A stretch of 64,000 nucleotides of DNA from Sphingomonadaceae bacterium (GCA_024236155.1 JACKLA010000002.1:310001-374000), one strand, 5' to 3'. Positions 18,015 to 26,333 are shown, counted from the stretch's first letter. The notes: generated by a model from the sequence alone, not told the origin. Numbers and translations are program-made.

Positions 18015-19016
18015 TCAGTCGGTGACGACCGCGTCCATGATGCCGTTGATCGTAGTCGGCTTGACCCCGCGCAATTCGAGATAGCCGTATATCCGGCGCC
18101 ACCAGTCATAGAGCTGGTCGAGATCGTCCTCGGTGCGGACATAGGGTGTGTTGCCGGGGACCAGCGAGGGGCTGTGGAACGATAGCACGATCAGCGGCAA
18201 TGCGTCGTCGAGTGCCATATCGATTCCGCGAATGGCCTCGTCGATCGACACCCCTTCGGGGGTCAGCGGTATGCGTTCGAGCAGCCCCAGCTTGGCAAAC
18301 AGTCCCGGCGCGCGCGGTAGCTTTTCGAGCAAGGGATTGATCTGGCGGCCTTGCCTGCGCAGCATACCCCAGAAAACGGTGGTAAGCGGCAGTTCGAGCA
18401 ACCGGCGATCATCATCGACCCAATAGGGGTGCAGGGGATGGCGGCTGTAGTCGGCACCGCCACCGGGCGAATAATCGAAATTGGCCCGCACCGATGTGTC
18501 GATGGCGACCCCGGCACGCTTCAGTATATCGGCAGTGTTGGGACCAAGGCCGTAGCGCCCGGCGCGGTAGATGCGCGGTGCGGTTTCGAAATTCTTTTCG
18601 ATCGCATCGCGCAGGCGCAACAGCTTTTCCTCTTCAAGCGCGGGTGGAAGATTGCCCGCGAAGCTGTTGAAACTGTTTATCTCTTCCTCGATCGGGGGAT
18701 TGACCCACGGGTGCAGCTGGATGCCGACTTCGGCGCGCCCATCGGCAATCGGGCCGCGCAGGATATCGGCCGCAATCGGTGAAGTCGCGATCGGCCAGTC
18801 AATCAGGTAGAGCGGGACGACGCCCAGCCCTTCGCAGAACTGCTGGAACTTTGCCAGGCGGGTGACATGATCCAGCCCGTGTCCTTCGGCGCTGAACGGC
18901 TTGTGCCAGTCGAATTCCTCTTCGGTGTCGACCGTCAACAGCGAACGCTGCCCGAAGTCCGGCGAGAACTTCGCCCTGGAGCCCGCTGCGGGCAGTTCTA
19001 GCAAAGAGCGGCTCAC
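18015..19016 (-). CDS. polysaccharide deacetylase-family (WalW-like) protein
   Basis: This is a 333-residue protein starting at a GTG preceded by AGGGGA. It shows the NodB-like deacetylase plan: SLLTVDTEEEFDW at residues 25-37 supplies the catalytic/metal Asp, GIQLHPWVNPP supplies a metal His, and YRAGRYGLGPNTADIL matches the RxGRYG motif. A late VLSFHSPSLVPG segment supplies another His. It matches the WalW annotation common in sphingomonads, thought to act on polysaccharide. There is no signal peptide. Substrate unproven. Confidence 0.82.
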   Translation of the reverse strand: MSRSLLELPAAGSRAKFSPDFGQRSLLTVDTEEEFDWHKPFSAEGHGLDHVTRLAKFQQFCEGLGVVPLYLIDWPIATSPIAADILRGPIADGRAEVGIQLHPWVNPPIEEEINSFNSFAGNLPPALEEEKLLRLRDAIEKNFETAPRIYRAGRYGLGPNTADILKRAGVAIDTSVRANFDYSPGGGADYSRHPLHPYWVDDDRRLLELPLTTVFWGMLRRQGRQINPLLEKLPRAPGLFAKLGLLERIPLTPEGVSIDEAIRGIDMALDDALPLIVLSFHSPSLVPGNTPYVRTEDDLDQLYDWWRRIYGYLELRGVKPTTINGIMDAVVTD

Positions 19017-19066
19017 GCCCCGTTTCCCCTGTCTAAAGCGCCCCGTGTTTACGAATTTTGTCTGTT

Positions 19067-20833
19067 TCAGGCCGCTTGTGACTGGCTAGGTTCGCCATCC
19101 GACCCGGTCAAGAGCGGCAGGGTCACAATTATCCAGTCTTCCACCCGCGACAGCTCGCCGCCTGCGACTTGTGCCTCTGCCCGTGCGAGGCGGAGGGAAA
19201 AGCCGGGGCCGAACATACCGGCGCGCAGGGCGCTGGCAGAGGATTTTGCCGATGCTTCGAACAGCTCTTCTTCGGCGGCGAGTGCAGAGGGGAGCTGGCA
19301 GGCGAGCTTGGCCCGCCCGTCATGACGCGACAGCTCAAGGCGCAACTGTTCGCCAGCGCCGACCGCTCCGGCCATGGTCGCGAGCACCCGCCAGGCGAGC
19401 GTTTCGGCGTCGATCCGCGCCAGCGGCACCGAACCAACTGTCTCGGATACGAACTCGAACTGCGCATTGCGGGTAGCGAGCTGGGCCTGCAATTGTTCGA
19501 CCAGAGGAGAGACGACCGAGTTGATATCGCTCGCACCATCGTCGAGTTCGAGGGCTCCGGTTTCCAGCCGCGCGAGCCGGTCGATTTCGTCGAATCCGGC
19601 CAGGATACGCGCACCGTCCCCGGCGATGGTTGCGGCCAGCGCGCGGTATTCATGCGGTGTGGGGCCGAACACCTGCTGCTGGATCACCTCGGCAAAACCC
19701 TGGATCGCATTTGCGGGGGTGCGCAATTCGTGCAGCAGCTGGCGCAGCCGGTCGGCCTCGGGCGAGCTTTCCGGTGTGGAGGCGGAAGCGCTGCTGCGGG
19801 CAGGCGGGCGGCGAAACATCCCGGCATAACCGGCAAACTGCCCGCTTGGCTGGGCAAAGCGCGGGGTGGCGTCGACGACCCAGGATCCGGCCACTTCCGG
19901 CGCGCCGGCAAGCTCGATCGCTGCCGCGCGGATCGGCTGGCGCAACAGCACAGCGCGGCGCATGGCATCGCCATCCAGCCGCGTTCCGATCACCATCGGG
20001 GCAACTTCGCGATCCGCCCAGTCGATCCGCCCCTCGATCCCGGTGGTGAAGCCGAAGCCTGCCAGAGGTGTTGCAGCATGGGCGAATTTCTCGCCCAGCG
20101 GCAGGCGCGGAGCCTCGGGCTGCTCTCGATGGGCCGCGTCGCGCGTCTTGCGAAAGGTCTCGATCCGTTTGACCAGCGCCCCGATCTCGGTTTCCTCGCC
20201 GGGTTGCGCCCTGTTGTCGTGAGCCTTGTCCTGCGCGTAGTCCTCAGCAGTGATGGCTGGATCGTGTTCGACCTGCGGATCGTTGGCGGGCACGGGCAGC
20301 GGGGAGGGGACCGCGCCCGGTATGGCTTCGGCCGGTTCCGAGACTTCGGGCGATCCGGCGCCATCCTCGCCCACGATTTCCTTGACCTGCTCGGGCATCG
20401 GCAGGCCGCGATCGTGAATGCCGAGGCGTTCGAGAATATCCTGCGTGCTGTGCGGCAGGTCGCGGCGCAGGCGCAGGAAGCCGCGTGCGCGAACCGGCAG
20501 GCGCGGGATCAGCGCGTTCCAGTCGCCTTCGGAGAGGCGGGCAGCCGATAGTGCCGCAGCCGCGACATCGGGTTCGTCCTCGGCAAGATGATAGGCCAGT
20601 TCCGGGTTGCGGAAACGCAGGCCCGGTTCGCGGATCATCGCCGCGCGTTCGTTTGCCGGGATCATTTCGCCCAGCGCCGCCAGCCGCAGCCAGGCCGCAG
20701 CCATCAGGCTCTTGTCGTCGGTGACCCGGCGACTGCCGAGCAGGTCGAGCAATTGCCGGAACTGGGTCCGCGCCGCGCGCTCGCCTGCTGCGCGGTGTCG
20801 CAGCACAGTAGCAAGGCGGTCATCGAACTGCAT
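19067..20833 (-). CDS. histidine-kinase-like protein with degenerate ATPase domain
   Basis: The ATG at 20833 has a CGGAG site and gives 588 residues. The N-terminal 150 residues are helical and resemble DUF2336-type repeats (AYHLAEDEPDVAAAALSAA). A Pro/Glu-rich linker and a PAS-sized region follow. A clear DHp motif LHELRTPANAIQGFAEVI at about residues 390-407 carries the phospho-acceptor His. The C-terminal domain lacks a recognisable N box and DxGxG box; only a FGPGFSLRLARAEA segment resembles the G2 box. It may act as a phosphotransferase or pseudokinase. There are no transmembrane segments and no adjacent response regulator. Confidence 0.7.
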   Translation of the reverse strand: MQFDDRLATVLRHRAAGERAARTQFRQLLDLLGSRRVTDDKSLMAAAWLRLAALGEMIPANERAAMIREPGLRFRNPELAYHLAEDEPDVAAAALSAARLSEGDWNALIPRLPVRARGFLRLRRDLPHSTQDILERLGIHDRGLPMPEQVKEIVGEDGAGSPEVSEPAEAIPGAVPSPLPVPANDPQVEHDPAITAEDYAQDKAHDNRAQPGEETEIGALVKRIETFRKTRDAAHREQPEAPRLPLGEKFAHAATPLAGFGFTTGIEGRIDWADREVAPMVIGTRLDGDAMRRAVLLRQPIRAAAIELAGAPEVAGSWVVDATPRFAQPSGQFAGYAGMFRRPPARSSASASTPESSPEADRLRQLLHELRTPANAIQGFAEVIQQQVFGPTPHEYRALAATIAGDGARILAGFDEIDRLARLETGALELDDGASDINSVVSPLVEQLQAQLATRNAQFEFVSETVGSVPLARIDAETLAWRVLATMAGAVGAGEQLRLELSRHDGRAKLACQLPSALAAEEELFEASAKSSASALRAGMFGPGFSLRLARAEAQVAGGELSRVEDWIIVTLPLLTGSDGEPSQSQAA

Positions 20834-21059
20834 GATTTCTCCGGCGGAAACACTTGTATGGCAATGCACGCCGCCAAACTGCGACGCGGAGCGTCTCTAC
20901 CAGCTTCGCGCGACTTGGATACGCCGCTCGGCCCGCCCGTTGCAAAGCGGGACAATTGCTGGCACAAACAATAAAATTAGCCGTCAGGGACTTTTTGGGC
21001 GGCTTTGATTTCAAGCCCGCGAATCAATCTGGCGGGTGGCCGAAAGAAGGGGCGCGGCT

Positions 21060-21524
21060 ATGGCCAACCTTGACGATATCGATCGCAAGCTCTTGTCCGA
21101 ATTGCAGAGCGAAGGGCGAGTGACCAACGTCGAACTCGCACAGCGTGTCGGGCTGACCGCGCCGCCTTGCCTGCGCCGGGTACGTGCGTTGGAAGAAGCG
21201 GGCGTTATCAAGGGCTATCACGCCGAACTCAACGCGTCGGAACTGGGCTTTGCGATCACCGTTTTCGCCATGGTCAGCCTGAAGAGTCAGGCCGAAAGCG
21301 CGCTGCGTGAGTTCGAGGAACACATGCATGAACTGCCCGAAGTTCGCGAAGTTCACATGCTCAATGGCGAGATCGACTTCATCCTCAAGGTGGTGAGCAA
21401 GGACCTGCAGAGCTTCCAGGAATTCCTCACCGGCAAACTCACGCCCGCTCCCAATGTGGAAAGCGTGAAAACCTCGCTCACCATCCGCACAAGCAAGCTG
21501 GAACCGGGCGTCCCGCTGGAGTAG
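21060..21524 (+). CDS. Lrp/AsnC-family transcriptional regulator
   Basis: From the ATG at 21060 the product is 154 residues. The N-terminal AsnC-type HTH is MANLDDIDRKLLSELQSEGR followed by TNVELAQRVGLTAPPCLRRV. The C-terminal RAM domain has VREVHMLNGEIDFILKVV and closes with SVKTSLTIRTSKLEPGVPLE. Lrp-type regulators respond to amino acids and control their metabolism. The next gene, a cytochrome c, begins 9 bp later and may be cotranscribed. Confidence 0.92.
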   Translation: MANLDDIDRKLLSELQSEGRVTNVELAQRVGLTAPPCLRRVRALEEAGVIKGYHAELNASELGFAITVFAMVSLKSQAESALREFEEHMHELPEVREVHMLNGEIDFILKVVSKDLQSFQEFLTGKLTPAPNVESVKTSLTIRTSKLEPGVPLE

Positions 21525-21533
21525 AGCGTTGGC

Positions 21534-21914
21534 ATGATCCAACGCATCTATCCCGCCATCGCCATTGCCTCTCTCGTCCTTGCCGGGTGCTATCCGGCGA
21601 GTGAGCCTTCCACCTCGGCCTCCGAAGTCGCGTTGACCGGCAAGCCCGCCCAAGGCGAGTTGTTGGCGGAGGCGCTGTGTTCGGGGTGCCATGCGATCGA
21701 AGCGGGGGCGCTTTCGCCCAATCCGCACGCGCCGCAATTCGAAGCGATCGTCAACAAGCGTGACCTGACCGAGGAAACGCTGGCCGCGTTCCTGCGCGAT
21801 TCGCACAGCTATCCGGAACAGATGAATTTCGAAGTTGCAGTCGAGGATAGCGAGGCGCTCGCCGCCTATATGATTACGCTGAAATCGGACGATTACCGCC
21901 CGCCGGTGCAATAG
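21534..21914 (+). CDS. small c-type cytochrome, lipoprotein-like
   Basis: This 126-residue protein has a lipobox-like signal (ASLVLAGCYPAS, Cys at about residue 19) and one haem c motif CSGCHAIE about 55 residues in. A Met that could be the distal ligand lies in the SYPEQMNFEV or AAYMITLK segment. It would be exported and mature at the periplasmic face. The redox partner is unknown. It follows the Lrp gene by 9 bp. Confidence 0.87.
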   Translation: MIQRIYPAIAIASLVLAGCYPASEPSTSASEVALTGKPAQGELLAEALCSGCHAIEAGALSPNPHAPQFEAIVNKRDLTEETLAAFLRDSHSYPEQMNFEVAVEDSEALAAYMITLKSDDYRPPVQ

Positions 21915-21932
21915 GACGGCGGGCGGAGCTGG

Positions 21933-23282
21933 TCAGCCCTCGCGCTGCTCCAGCCATTCTTCGAGCCATTTGATCGAATAGTCGCCGTTCAGCACGTCAT
22001 CCTGGCGCAGCAGTTCCTGGTGCAGCGGGATCGACGTCTTGACGCCTTCGACCACCATTTCCTCCAGCGCGCGGCGCAGGCGCATGATGCAGCCTTCGCG
22101 ATTGCGGCCATAGACGATCAGCTTGGCGATCATGCTGTCGTAGTAAGGCGGGATCGAATATCCGGCGTAAAGCCCTGAATCGACGCGCACATGCATCCCG
22201 CCTGCCGCGTGATAGCTTTGCACCTTGCCGGGGCTGGGGGCGAAGGTGAACGGGTCTTCGGCGTTGATCCGGCACTCGATCGCATGGCCGGTGAAGCGCA
22301 GGTCTTCCTGCGATACCGACAGCGGCTTGCCATCGGCGACGCGGATCTGTTCGCGCACCAGGTCGACACCGGTGATCATCTCGGTGACGGGGTGCTCGAC
22401 CTGAAGGCGGGTGTTCATTTCGATGAAGTAGAACTCGCCATCTTCCCACAGGAATTCGATCGTACCCGCGCCGCGATACCCCATCTTGCGCATCGCATCG
22501 GCGCAAATTTCACCCATACGGTGACGTTCATCAGCAGAAAGAACCGGGCTGGGCGCTTCTTCGAGCACTTTCTGGTGGCGCCGCTGGAGCGAGCAGTCGC
22601 GCTCGCCAAGGTGGATCGCGTTGCCATTGCCATCGCCGAATACCTGGAATTCGATATGGCGCGGATTGCCGAGATATTTCTCGAGATAGACCGTCGCATC
22701 GCCAAACGCGGCTTTCGCCTCGCTGCCGGCCTGTTGCATCAGGCTTTCGAGCTGGTCCGGGCTGGTGCACACCTTCATCCCGCGTCCGCCGCCGCCCGAT
22801 GCGGCCTTGATGATGACGGGATAGCCGATTTCCTCGGCAATTTTCGCGGCTTCTACCGGGTCACTGATCGCACCGTCGGAGCCGGGGACCAATGGCAGTC
22901 CAAGGTCGCCCGCGGTCTTCTTGGCCATGACCTTGTCGCCCATGGTCACGATATGCTCGGGCTTGGGGCCGATCCATTTGATGTCGTGCGCTTCGACGAT
23001 CTCGGCGAACTTGGCGTTCTCCGACAGGAAGCCATAGCCTGGGTGGATCGCATCGGCATGCGCGATTTCCGCCGCCGAAATGATCGTTGCATGGTTGAGA
23101 TAGCTCTCGCCCGCAGGCGGTGGGCCGATGCATACCGCGTGGTCTGCCAGCCGGACATGCATCGCATCGGCATCGGCGGTCGAGTGGACCGCGACCGTCT
23201 CGATGCCCATTTCATGCGCCGCGCGGTGGATGCGCAGCGCGATTTCGCCGCGATTGGCGATCAATATGCGCGAAATACCCAT
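21933..23282 (-). CDS. accC: acetyl-CoA carboxylase, biotin carboxylase subunit
   Basis: This 449-residue protein is full length for AccC. The N-terminal domain starts ISRILIANRGEIALRIHRAA. The ATP-grasp has the Gly-rich IIKAASGGGGRGMKV loop, the EKYLGNPRHIEFQVFGD segment and the FIEMNTRLQVEHPVTEM active-site run. It carboxylates biotin on AccB in the first step of fatty-acid synthesis. It lies 9 bp behind accB in the same operon. Confidence 0.97.
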   Translation of the reverse strand: MGISRILIANRGEIALRIHRAAHEMGIETVAVHSTADADAMHVRLADHAVCIGPPPAGESYLNHATIISAAEIAHADAIHPGYGFLSENAKFAEIVEAHDIKWIGPKPEHIVTMGDKVMAKKTAGDLGLPLVPGSDGAISDPVEAAKIAEEIGYPVIIKAASGGGGRGMKVCTSPDQLESLMQQAGSEAKAAFGDATVYLEKYLGNPRHIEFQVFGDGNGNAIHLGERDCSLQRRHQKVLEEAPSPVLSADERHRMGEICADAMRKMGYRGAGTIEFLWEDGEFYFIEMNTRLQVEHPVTEMITGVDLVREQIRVADGKPLSVSQEDLRFTGHAIECRINAEDPFTFAPSPGKVQSYHAAGGMHVRVDSGLYAGYSIPPYYDSMIAKLIVYGRNREGCIMRLRRALEEMVVEGVKTSIPLHQELLRQDDVLNGDYSIKWLEEWLEQREG

Positions 23283-23291
23283 GGCTCAGCC

Positions 23292-23786
23292 TTAGCCGAT
23301 AACCACAAGCGGCTGGTCGAATTCGACCGGCTGGGCATTCTCGACGAGGATCGCCTTGACCGTACCGGCCTTGTCGGCGGTGATCGGGTTCATCACCTTC
23401 ATCGCCTCGACAATCACCAGCGTATCACCCTTCTTCACGCTGTCGCCGACGCTGACGAAGTTCGGCGCGCTGGGATCGGGCGCGAGATAGCAGGTGCCGA
23501 CCATCGGCGATTTCAGCGCATCGCTGTGATCCTCGGCAGCCGGAGTCTCAGCGGGTGCGGGCGCCGCGGCTGCCGGGGCGGGGGCTGCTGCTGGTGCCGC
23601 CACAGGCGCAGGCGCGGCCATCATCGGTACGCCGCCGCCGCGCGATACGCGGATCTTGCGGTCGCCATCTTCCACTTCGATTTCGGTGAGCCCGGTTTCA
23701 CCGAGCATTTCTGCCAGTTCGCGAACCAGCTTGGTATCCACATTCATGCCGGACTTGGAGCCCGAAGAGCGACGGTTGTCGGCCAT
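23292..23786 (-). CDS. accB: acetyl-CoA carboxylase biotin carboxyl carrier protein
   Basis: This is a 164-residue carrier. The N-terminal VRELAEMLGETGLTEIEVED domain is followed by a Pro/Ala linker (about residues 55-88) and the biotinyl domain with VEAMKVMNPI, where the Lys is biotinylated. An exposed-thumb segment and a C-terminal EFDQPLVVIG strand complete it. It shuttles carboxybiotin between AccC and the carboxyltransferase. It is upstream of accC. Confidence 0.96.
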   Translation of the reverse strand: MADNRRSSGSKSGMNVDTKLVRELAEMLGETGLTEIEVEDGDRKIRVSRGGGVPMMAAPAPVAAPAAAPAPAAAAPAPAETPAAEDHSDALKSPMVGTCYLAPDPSAPNFVSVGDSVKKGDTLVIVEAMKVMNPITADKAGTVKAILVENAQPVEFDQPLVVIG

Positions 23787-23879
23787 TGCCTGCCTCTTAT
23801 CTGTTTCAGGCGAGTGCCTATGCGCGGCTCTGCGCGGGCTTGCAAGGGTCGCGGCGTGGATTGTGAAGTTTGGCGATGC

Positions 23880-24149
23880 CTAAAGACCAAACAGATCGAT
23901 GACTGTCTCGGCCGCTTCTTCGGCAATTTTCCAGGAACCCAAAGCTACTAGGCCAAACATCAAACCGGATTGAAAAGTCTCAAAATTCCCGATGGTGGCC
24001 ACCGCCAAGACTAACATTGCCATGGTGACCAATTTGAATGCGGCAGGAGTGCTAGGTTGCTGGCCGTAATTTGGAATGAAATCCAATTTCCCAAGCCTGT
24101 GAATTACGCCGCCGACGGCTCCTGCCAAAATTGTCAATTCAAGCACCAT
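23880..24149 (-). CDS. small putative membrane protein between aroQ and accB
   Basis: This 89-residue frame has two hydrophobic stretches (LTILAGAVGGVIHRLG; VTMAMLVLAVATIG) and a third weak one (GLMFGLVALGSWKIAEEA). I do not recognise a family. Codon use is noticeably more A/T-rich at third positions than in accB and aroQ, and the ribosome site is weak. It occupies the position where aroQ and accB are normally adjacent. It is probably a real, recently acquired gene, but a non-coding insert cannot be excluded. Confidence 0.5.
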   Translation of the reverse strand: MVLELTILAGAVGGVIHRLGKLDFIPNYGQQPSTPAAFKLVTMAMLVLAVATIGNFETFQSGLMFGLVALGSWKIAEEAAETVIDLFGL

Positions 24150-24175
24150 TGACCGATCTCGCTTGGAATACAGTT

Positions 24176-24622
24176 CTACTGATTAGCTGCGGTATCGAGC
24201 GCGATCAGATAGCTTTTTGCCCCGTGGCCGGAAACGCATTCCACAGCCCCCATGCCGACATAGGATGTGTGGCGAAATGCCTCGCGCGTCATCGGGTCGG
24301 ACAGGTGGACCTCGATCACCGGGGTGCGGATCGCCTTTATCGCATCGAGCAGCGCGATCGAGGTGTGGGTATAGGCCGCAGCATTGAGCAGCACCGCCCG
24401 CGCGCCTTCGGCCTGCGCCTCGTGCAGCCAGTCGACCAGCATGCCTTCATGGTTGGTCTGCCGCATATCGATCTCAAGCCCCAGCTCACGCGCGCGATCT
24501 TCCAGCATGCCTGCAATATCGTCGAGCGTGTCGGAGCCGTAAATCTCCGGCTCGCGCGTGCCGAGCAGGTTCAGGTTGGGGCCGTTGAGGACATAGACGG
24601 TGTTGGTGGTCTCGATAGTCAT
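24176..24622 (-). CDS. aroQ: type II 3-dehydroquinate dehydratase
   Basis: The ATG at 24622 gives 148 residues, normal for AroQ. The N-terminal VLNGPNLNLLGTREPEIYG carries the catalytic Tyr region. NAAAYTHTSIALLDAI and VIEVHLSDPMTREAFRHTS carry the active-site Asn, His and Arg contacts. The enzyme dehydrates 3-dehydroquinate in the shikimate pathway. It heads the aroQ-(small gene)-accB-accC block on the minus strand. A longer upstream frame overlaps the divergent Rrf2 promoter and is rejected. Confidence 0.95.
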   Translation of the reverse strand: MTIETTNTVYVLNGPNLNLLGTREPEIYGSDTLDDIAGMLEDRARELGLEIDMRQTNHEGMLVDWLHEAQAEGARAVLLNAAAYTHTSIALLDAIKAIRTPVIEVHLSDPMTREAFRHTSYVGMGAVECVSGHGAKSYLIALDTAANQ

Positions 24623-24707
24623 GCGCTGCGAATAGCGCGGAACACATGATGCGGGAAGCAGGGGAAGGCGAGCAATGTGCAGCATCCCGAAGCGCCATGC
24701 TTGACTT

Positions 24708-24748
24708 GTCACGACTCTTGTAACATTAGATATTACATGAGTCGTGAC
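24708..24748. promoter_or_regulatory. 41-bp near-perfect inverted repeat over the Rrf2-gene start (autoregulatory operator candidate)
   Basis: Arms of 16 bp match except at one position: GTCACGACTC-T-TGTAA and TTACA-T-GAGTCGTGAC around a 9-bp centre. The right arm contains the Rrf2 start codon (ATG 24737-24739). A TTGACT -35 lies at 24701-24706, so RNA polymerase would sit over the palindrome, and a 17-bp spacing would place transcription start at or next to the ATG (leaderless mRNA). Confidence 0.7.
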
Positions 24749-25201
24749 AGCAGGTTCTCGGGTGTGCTTCATGTGCTGCTGCACATGGCGGAGCAGGACG
24801 GGCCGGTTACGTCACAGGCGCTTGCTGGCATGATGCGAACCAATCCAGTGGTCATCCGCCGGACAATGGCGGGCCTGCGCGAGCAAGGGCTTGTCCGGTC
24901 GGAGAAGGGGCATGGCGGCGGCTGGTCGCTCGCCTGCGATCTCGCATCGGTTACGCTTTACGACATCTATCGGGGTATCGGTTCGCCCGGCCTGTTCGCC
25001 ATCGCCAATCGCGACGATTCGCCCGATTGCGCGGTCGAACGGGCGGTCAATGCGGCACTCGATACCAGCATGGGCGAGGCGGAAGAGCTGCTGCTCGCCT
25101 CTTTTCGCAGCGTGACGCTCGCCGACCTCAGCGCCGACTTTCATCGCCAACTTACCGGGCACGAGCCGGGCTGTTCAAGGGATACCGAAAATGCCGCATG
25201 A
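24737..25201 (+). CDS. Rrf2-family transcriptional regulator (no iron-sulphur cysteine triad)
   Basis: This 154-residue protein has an N-terminal winged HTH (FSGVLHVLLHMAEQDGPVTS, ALAGMMRTNPVVIRRTMAGL) and the Rrf2 wing KGHGGGWSLA. IscR and NsrR use three closely spaced Cys to hold a cluster. Here the three Cys (SLACDL, SPDCAV, EPGCSR) are far apart, so it is a YwnA-like type probably sensing something other than Fe-S status. A long palindrome covers its start codon, suggesting autorepression. It overlaps the following methyltransferase gene by 11 bp, so the two are translationally coupled. Confidence 0.88.
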   Translation: MSRDSRFSGVLHVLLHMAEQDGPVTSQALAGMMRTNPVVIRRTMAGLREQGLVRSEKGHGGGWSLACDLASVTLYDIYRGIGSPGLFAIANRDDSPDCAVERAVNAALDTSMGEAEELLLASFRSVTLADLSADFHRQLTGHEPGCSRDTENAA

Positions 25202-25898
25202 CGTCGCTGCAAGCGAAGAGATGTTTATCAAGCACTTCTCCGATCCGGAAAAGGTGGCGACCTACGCAGAGGGGCCGCGTCGTTACGTGCCCGGCCTTGA
25301 GGCGCTTCACACAATGACAGGACTGCTGCTCGCCGAGCGTGCACCGGCCGATGCGCGCGTACTGGTGCTTGGCGCGGGGGGCGGGGCGGAACTCGCAGCG
25401 ATGGCGCGCGCCTATCCGGGCTGGAGCTTTGTCGGTGTTGACCCGGCTGTCGAAATGTTGCGTCTCGCCGAACAGGTCGTCGGGCCGGACATGGATCGGG
25501 TCGAACTGGTCGAGGGCTATATCCAGGATGCGCCGACCGGGCCATTCGACGCTGCGACCTGCCTTCTGACCCTCCATTTCCTGCCTGAGCCGGAGCGCAT
25601 CGAAACGGTGCGGCAAATTCACGAGCGCCTGCGGCTCGGTGCGCCCTTCATTGCGGCACACTCAAGCTTCCCGCAGGAGGAGGCTGCGCGCGACAGGTGG
25701 CTCGATCGTTATGCCTCCTACCCGGTCGCCATGGGTGCCGATCCCGAGCAGGTGCGGCAGGCGCGCGAGGCGGTCGCAGCCAGCCTCAACACCTTCAGTC
25801 CCGAACGCGACGAGGCCGTGCTGCGCGCAGGAGGGTTTAGCGATGTAGAACTGTTCTACGCCGGTTTCACCTGGCGGGGATGGGTATCCTACGCCTGA
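25191..25898 (+). CDS. class I SAM-dependent methyltransferase
   Basis: This 235-residue protein starts inside the Rrf2 gene (11-bp overlap). The Rossmann fold is clear: motif I VLVLGAGGGAELAAMA (about residues 56-71), the acidic loop end SFVGVDPAVEMLRLAEQ, and the post-motif FDAATCLLTLHFLPEPERIE. The substrate is not evident. Coupling to a regulator under a strong palindromic operator suggests it is induced by, and probably detoxifies or modifies, the ligand sensed by that regulator (inference). Confidence 0.9.
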   Translation: MPHDVAASEEMFIKHFSDPEKVATYAEGPRRYVPGLEALHTMTGLLLAERAPADARVLVLGAGGGAELAAMARAYPGWSFVGVDPAVEMLRLAEQVVGPDMDRVELVEGYIQDAPTGPFDAATCLLTLHFLPEPERIETVRQIHERLRLGAPFIAAHSSFPQEEAARDRWLDRYASYPVAMGADPEQVRQAREAVAASLNTFSPERDEAVLRAGGFSDVELFYAGFTWRGWVSYA

Positions 25899-25919
25899 GG
25901 AACGCGGCTGGCGCAGGAA

Positions 25920-26333
25920 CTATTGGTCCACCCCCTTGACCTTGCCCCACTGGCGCGCGGCGGTGTAGCCGAGATAGCCGGTGCCGAAGAGCGCATAGAG
26001 CGGTTCCGGCAGGCCGCCGAGATAGGCATTCATCCCGGCGGCTATTTCCTGAGCCACGCGCGGGTTGAAGGCGGCGAGTATGCCCATCGGGATGGCGAAC
26101 AGCAGCAGCGTGTACATCACATAGAGAAAGCTGGGGCGCGCGCGGCTGGTCCATGGGTCGCGTGAATTGGCCTCGGCAACGATGGCAGACAGGCGGGCCT
26201 CGATAGCCTGCAATTCCTGCGTGCCCTGCAGTTCGATCAGTTCGAGCTTGGCCTTTGCGCGGGCTTCCTTGTCGGGAATGATCTTGTCGATGATCGAGGC
26301 GATCGGGCCGATAAGCGATTCGATAAGCGGCAT
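25920..26333 (-). CDS. GTA-type 3TM holin family protein
   Basis: This is a 137-residue protein. A short hydrophobic N-terminus (LIESLIGPIASIIDKIIP) is followed by a charged helix (DKEARAKAKLELIELQGTQE). Two strong membrane segments follow (SFLYVMYTLLLFAIPMGILAAF; ALFGTGYLGYTAARQWG region). The pattern matches the 3TM holin family associated with gene transfer agents in alphaproteobacteria. Holins permeabilise the inner membrane for lysis. No capsid, portal or endolysin gene lies nearby, so it is either a solitary GTA-release locus or a domesticated phage gene. It is next to tRNA-Pro. Confidence 0.8.
   Translation of the reverse strand: MPLIESLIGPIASIIDKIIPDKEARAKAKLELIELQGTQELQAIEARLSAIVAEANSRDPWTSRARPSFLYVMYTLLLFAIPMGILAAFNPRVAQEIAAGMNAYLGGLPEPLYALFGTGYLGYTAARQWGKVKGVDQ

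Noticed and set aside
22191..23951. 586-residue open frame antisense to accC and accB
   Set aside because: It covers two conserved genes on the opposite strand and has no protein-like features.
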